From positions 2,026,001 to 2,090,000 of the forward strand of contig NZ_CP045403.1 of the NCBI RefSeq assembly GCF_009363695.1: 64,000 nucleotides of DNA, read 5' to 3'. How positions within the stretch are numbered: position 1 is the first letter of the stretch; each line of letters starts with the position of its first letter. The stretch is from Bacillus sp. THAF10 (GTDB taxonomy: Bacteria; Bacillota; Bacilli; Bacillales; Bacillaceae_I). Under the pieces are notes generated by a model, which saw only the letters and a list, made by a program, of their open reading frames with translations, was not told the DNA's origin and made no database searches. This document shows positions 63,007-64,000 of the stretch, one piece after another. A program made the position numbers and the translations under genes.

Positions 63007-64000
63007 TATGCTTCACCTCTTAGCACTTGAAGAAGTTCTTTTTTCTGTTGCTGTATTCCCCATGTAGGTTTTTCAAATACATAATCAAACATATCTGCTG
63101 GATTCGCTTTCGGGAAATTCTCCATTTCTATAATGGCTTCATCTATTTCTTTAGAAAGCTCTTGTAACAATGCGTCTTTTGCCTCTTCATTTAACCAGCC
63201 ATTCTTATTCATAAATCTTTCTAAACGGAGAATAGGATCATTTTCTCGCTTTTGTTCACTGTCCGTTTGATTCCTATACTTTGTTGGATCATCCGCTGTT
63301 GTATGTGCGCCATATCTCCATGTAAGTGCCTCTATCAATGTTGGTCCATCACCATTTCTAGCCCGTTCTACTGCCTTTAGAGTATAAAAATAAACAGCAA
63401 AAATATCATTTCCATCTATACGCAAACTAGGAATATCATAAGAAAGCCCTTTTTGTGCAATCGTTTTTGTTTTCATTTGTTTGGTAAGTGGGACAGAAAT
63501 GGCATATTCGTTATTTTGGTTGAAAAACACAACAGGTGCTCCTAAGACACTGGCAAAGTTTAAGCCCTCATGAAAATCACCCTCTGAAGTTGCTCCATCA
63601 CCAAAATACACGATACTGACATTATCTGTTCCCTTTCTTTTTTCTGCATAAGCTGCTCCAACTGCATGAGGAAGCTGGGTAGCGATAGGGATTCCTGGTG
63701 GAAACACTTTTTTTCCATTTGCAGGGATGCAGCCTTCATTTCTGCCGTTCCAGAAAAGGAGAATATTTAACAGAGAATGACCAAATGTCATCGTTGCACC
63801 ATGATCTCGGTAGGTTGGAAACATCCAATCGTCGCTCCCCAAGGAAAGCGCACTCCCTACCTGGGAAGCCTCCTGACCTTCAAAAGGTGCATAGGTACCT
63901 ATTCTTCCTTGACGCTGAAGGCTAACCGCCTTTTTGTCAAACATGCGGATACGTTGCATATGTCGGTACATCGTTTTACCAAGCTCTTCTGTAATTTTCG
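63006..64000 (-). CDS. 2-oxoacid dehydrogenase E1 component, alpha subunit (PdhA-like; 5' end cut by window)
   Basis: The frame runs off the right edge; codons upstream of the Met at 63971 continue the family pattern (KITEELGKT then MYRHMQRIRMF), so the real start lies beyond 64000. Visible motifs are SLQRQGRIGTYAPFEGQEAS, the TPP-binding FGDGATSEGDFHEGLN to NQNNEYAIS segment, and WRYGAHTTADDPTKYR. The text is PDH-type more than branched-chain type, but the substrate is not certain. It is first of the E1-alpha, E1-beta, E2, E3 gene string. Confidence 0.92.
   Translation of the reverse strand, partial: KITEELGKTMYRHMQRIRMFDKKAVSLQRQGRIGTYAPFEGQEASQVGSALSLGSDDWMFPTYRDHGATMTFGHSLLNILLFWNGRNEGCIPANGKKVFPPGIPIATQLPHAVGAAYAEKRKGTDNVSIVYFGDGATSEGDFHEGLNFASVLGAPVVFFNQNNEYAISVPLTKQMKTKTIAQKGLSYDIPSLRIDGNDIFAVYFYTLKAVERARNGDGPTLIEALTWRYGAHTTADDPTKYRNQTDSEQKRENDPILRLERFMNKNGWLNEEAKDALLQELSKEIDEAIIEMENFPKANPADMFDYVFEKPTWGIQQQKKELLQVLRGEA

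Overview
The window looks like chromosome of a mesophilic, endospore-forming, low-GC Bacillaceae bacterium. The evidence is AT-rich intergenic DNA, strong Shine-Dalgarno sequences with frequent TTG/GTG starts, the arginine gene order argC-argJ-argB-argD-carA-carB-argF, close homologues of Bacillus subtilis YkpA, YngI, XpaC/YaaN, YojN/YojO, YkwD, YkvS and YkvT, a YhcN/YlaJ-type sporulation lipoprotein, CcpA (cre) and ArgR/AhrC-like sites, and a yybP-ykoY manganese riboswitch. I see no rRNA, tRNA, CRISPR array, transposase or prophage. The ends cut two genes: a short 5' fragment at 1-150 and an E1-alpha gene that runs off the right end.

Layout. 1-5.2 kb: mixed genes (BrkB-like membrane protein, DDAH-type hydrolase, CAP lipoprotein, Gfo/Idh/MocA oxidoreductase, DJ-1/PfpI protein). 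5.2-17.5 kb: nine arginine genes on the minus strand, in two adjoining units (argCJBD-carAB-argF and argGH), each preceded by ARG boxes; a divergent promoter next to argC drives a short structured RNA ending in a strong terminator. 17.7-24.6 kb: plus-strand genes (oxidoreductase, coiled-coil protein with 14-residue repeats, acyl-CoA synthetase, Fsr-type MFS transporter, DUF3900 protein, a 40-residue membrane peptide). 24.6-29 kb: minus-strand VOC protein, DHH phosphoesterase, MsrA, small membrane protein, RecQ. 29.2-35.7 kb: aldehyde dehydrogenase plus DUF779 partner, membrane cupredoxin, ABC-F ATPase, AI-2E family transporter, PAQR/TrhA. 35.7-50 kb: phospholipase D-like protein, PQQ-type sugar dehydrogenase lipoprotein, LysM/SleB-type hydrolase, XpaC-YaaN, succinate-semialdehyde dehydrogenase, MFS transporter, PAP2 phosphatase and a MoxR/VWA pair. 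50-54 kb: Mn-riboswitch-controlled TerC protein, MATE exporter and a second CAP protein.

54.2-59.3 kb is a tyrosine-degradation operon (hpd, aminotransferase, flavin reductase-like, fumarylacetoacetase-like, hmgA) reading leftward. 59.3-64 kb is a complete set of 2-oxoacid dehydrogenase genes (E1-alpha, E1-beta, E2, E3-like) on the same strand; its E3 has an abnormal NAD-binding motif. Together these could feed aromatic amino acids and 2-oxo acids into fumarate, acetoacetate and acyl-CoA.

Three interspersed repeat families occupy otherwise empty gaps. The best candidates for something undescribed are the structured RNA beside argC, the E3 with a degraded NAD motif, the tyrosine operon without a visible maleylacetoacetate isomerase, the micro-ORF whose ribosome site lies inside a terminator-like hairpin, and the 14-residue-repeat coiled-coil protein. 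All statements rest on reading the sequence and on family knowledge; no database search was run.
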